From: Sulfurimonas sp. | GTDB taxonomy: Bacteria > Campylobacterota > Campylobacteria > Campylobacterales > Sulfurimonadaceae | NCBI GenBank assembly: GCA_026987995.1 | Contig: JALSMC010000174.1 | Location: forward strand, 1-15,054 | DNA: 15,054 bases | Direction of reading: 5' to 3' | In this document: in pieces, positions 14,374 through 15,054 of the stretch | Layout: each line of letters begins with the position of its first letter | How positions within the stretch are numbered: position 1 is the stretch's first letter | The notes under the pieces: generated by a model | The model's database searches: none | Seen by the model: the letters and a program-made list of their open reading frames with translations, nothing else | Told to the model about the DNA's origin: nothing | Made by a program: the position numbers and the translations under genes

Positions 14374-15054
14374 ATGCAAAGTAAGATTATTAAGTTCATT
14401 CTTCTTCCCTCTATCTTTATAATCGTCTTTGCAACTATCTACTACAATCAAGTTCAACTTGAGATAAACAAGCTCATCGACGACAAGTACACCCAAGCAG
14501 TAAAACAAGACAAAAGACAACTTAGTACACTTATTGAAGAAAAGCAAGAAAATATTCTTGCTGTCTCTTTAGCAGTTTCTAAATACAAATCTATTACAGA
14601 TGTACTTCGAGGACAAGATACAAAACAGTTAAAGCTCAAAGAACTAGCGATACTCCTCAAGGATGCAACACCACACAAAGATTTATGGTTTCAAATCATA
14701 TCTAAAGATGGGACAAGCCTTTACCGAAGTTTTTCTCAAAAAAAAGGAGATAAACTCATAAACGCTAGAGCTGAGCTAAAAGACATCATAGATTATCCTC
14801 GTGTTGTTTCGACTATTAGTGTTGGAAAATTTAGTATAACCTTTAAATCAATTGTGCCTGTTTATGATAAAAATGAATTTATAGGACTTTTTGAAACATT
14901 AGCACACTTTAACTCTGTTTCAAAAAAGATAGAACAAAAAGGTCTGCAAAGTATTTTACTTGTTGATAAAAAATTTAAAAAACAGTTAGTACACTCAGTA
15001 AATAGAAAATTTATCAATGACTATTATCTGGCAAATAAAAATCCAAATCAAACA
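14374..15054 (+). CDS. Membrane sensor protein with periplasmic Cache-like domain (partial, 3' end missing)
   Basis: The frame is open for 227 codons from the ATG at 14374 to the window edge, without a stop. AAAAAGGA lies just upstream of the start. Residues 5-23 are one hydrophobic helix serving as signal anchor, followed by a long polar, partly helical region (about 28-75, rich in Lys, Glu and Gln) and then a segment resembling an extracytoplasmic Cache sensor, with LWFQIISKDGTSLYRSF and later FIGLFETLAHFNSVSKKI. This layout is common at the N-terminus of Campylobacterota histidine kinases, GGDEF/EAL proteins and chemoreceptors. The output domain lies beyond the window, so the type cannot be named. 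It is probably co-transcribed with the Sel1-repeat gene. Confidence 0.8.
   Translation, partial: MQSKIIKFILLPSIFIIVFATIYYNQVQLEINKLIDDKYTQAVKQDKRQLSTLIEEKQENILAVSLAVSKYKSITDVLRGQDTKQLKLKELAILLKDATPHKDLWFQIISKDGTSLYRSFSQKKGDKLINARAELKDIIDYPRVVSTISVGKFSITFKSIVPVYDKNEFIGLFETLAHFNSVSKKIEQKGLQSILLVDKKFKKQLVHSVNRKFINDYYLANKNPNQT

Noticed and set aside
14266..14678. Minus-strand open frames near the right end
   Set aside because: They overlap the Sel1-repeat gene and the membrane sensor, both of which have good ribosome-binding sites and coherent protein sequence.
1..15054. A novel defence, mobile or CRISPR-like system
   Set aside because: Nearly every gene is a recognisable housekeeping or respiratory gene, with no integrase, transposase, tRNA insertion site, spaced repeats or shift in base composition.

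Overview
The window looks like core chromosome of a Campylobacterota (epsilonproteobacterial) bacterium, most likely Sulfurimonas or a close relative. The basis is family recognition and local features, not a search: low G+C, AT-rich intergenic regions, -10 boxes without clear -35 boxes, a petABC operon with a di-haem PetC, and the moaD-moaE-moeA cluster. Genes are densely packed. No stretch over 300 bases lacks a gene. I see no tRNA, rRNA, CRISPR array, insertion sequence or phage gene.

Layout. Bases 2-799 (+) hold the 3' end of an unidentified gene followed immediately by rnhB (RNase HII). Bases 807-2693 (-) hold moaD-moaE-moeA. Divergent from them is a second moeA (2815-4032, +), so two MoeA paralogues flank one 121-base promoter region. 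Its 3' end overlaps by 15 bases a convergent operon read from 8149 down to 4018: moaA (GTP 3',8-cyclase), queE, queD and an ArnT-like membrane glycosyltransferase. Upstream of that is a small RDD-family membrane protein (8220-8690), then petA-petB-petC (11495 down to 8778), which encode a quinol:cytochrome c reductase, then mnmG (11612-13495, -). Divergent from mnmG are a Sel1-repeat protein (13672-14358, +) and the N-terminal part of a membrane sensor protein cut by the window edge.

How the genes work together. MoaA, MoaD, MoaE and MoeA are four parts of molybdenum cofactor synthesis; MoaC, MoeB and MogA/MoaB are not here. QueE and QueD are consecutive-pathway enzymes of the 7-deazaguanine (queuosine) route, co-transcribed with moaA. 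MnmG modifies the tRNA wobble uridine, whereas queuosine occupies wobble position 34 in other tRNAs, so two wobble-modification routes lie in the same window. PetABC passes electrons from quinol to c-type cytochromes.

Most of the window is ordinary housekeeping sequence, and I did not find a convincing new multi-gene system. The points worth a second look are smaller. One MoeA paralogue has lost the PGNP motif. QueE has an insertion in its iron-sulfur cysteine motif. The Rieske protein lacks both hydrogen-bonding residues that raise its potential. At two gene junctions a Gly-Gly tail appears to double as a ribosome-binding site. The RDD gene probably begins later than the longest reading frame, just after a terminator. 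Two long inverted repeats and two short tandem repeats lie in regulatory regions.
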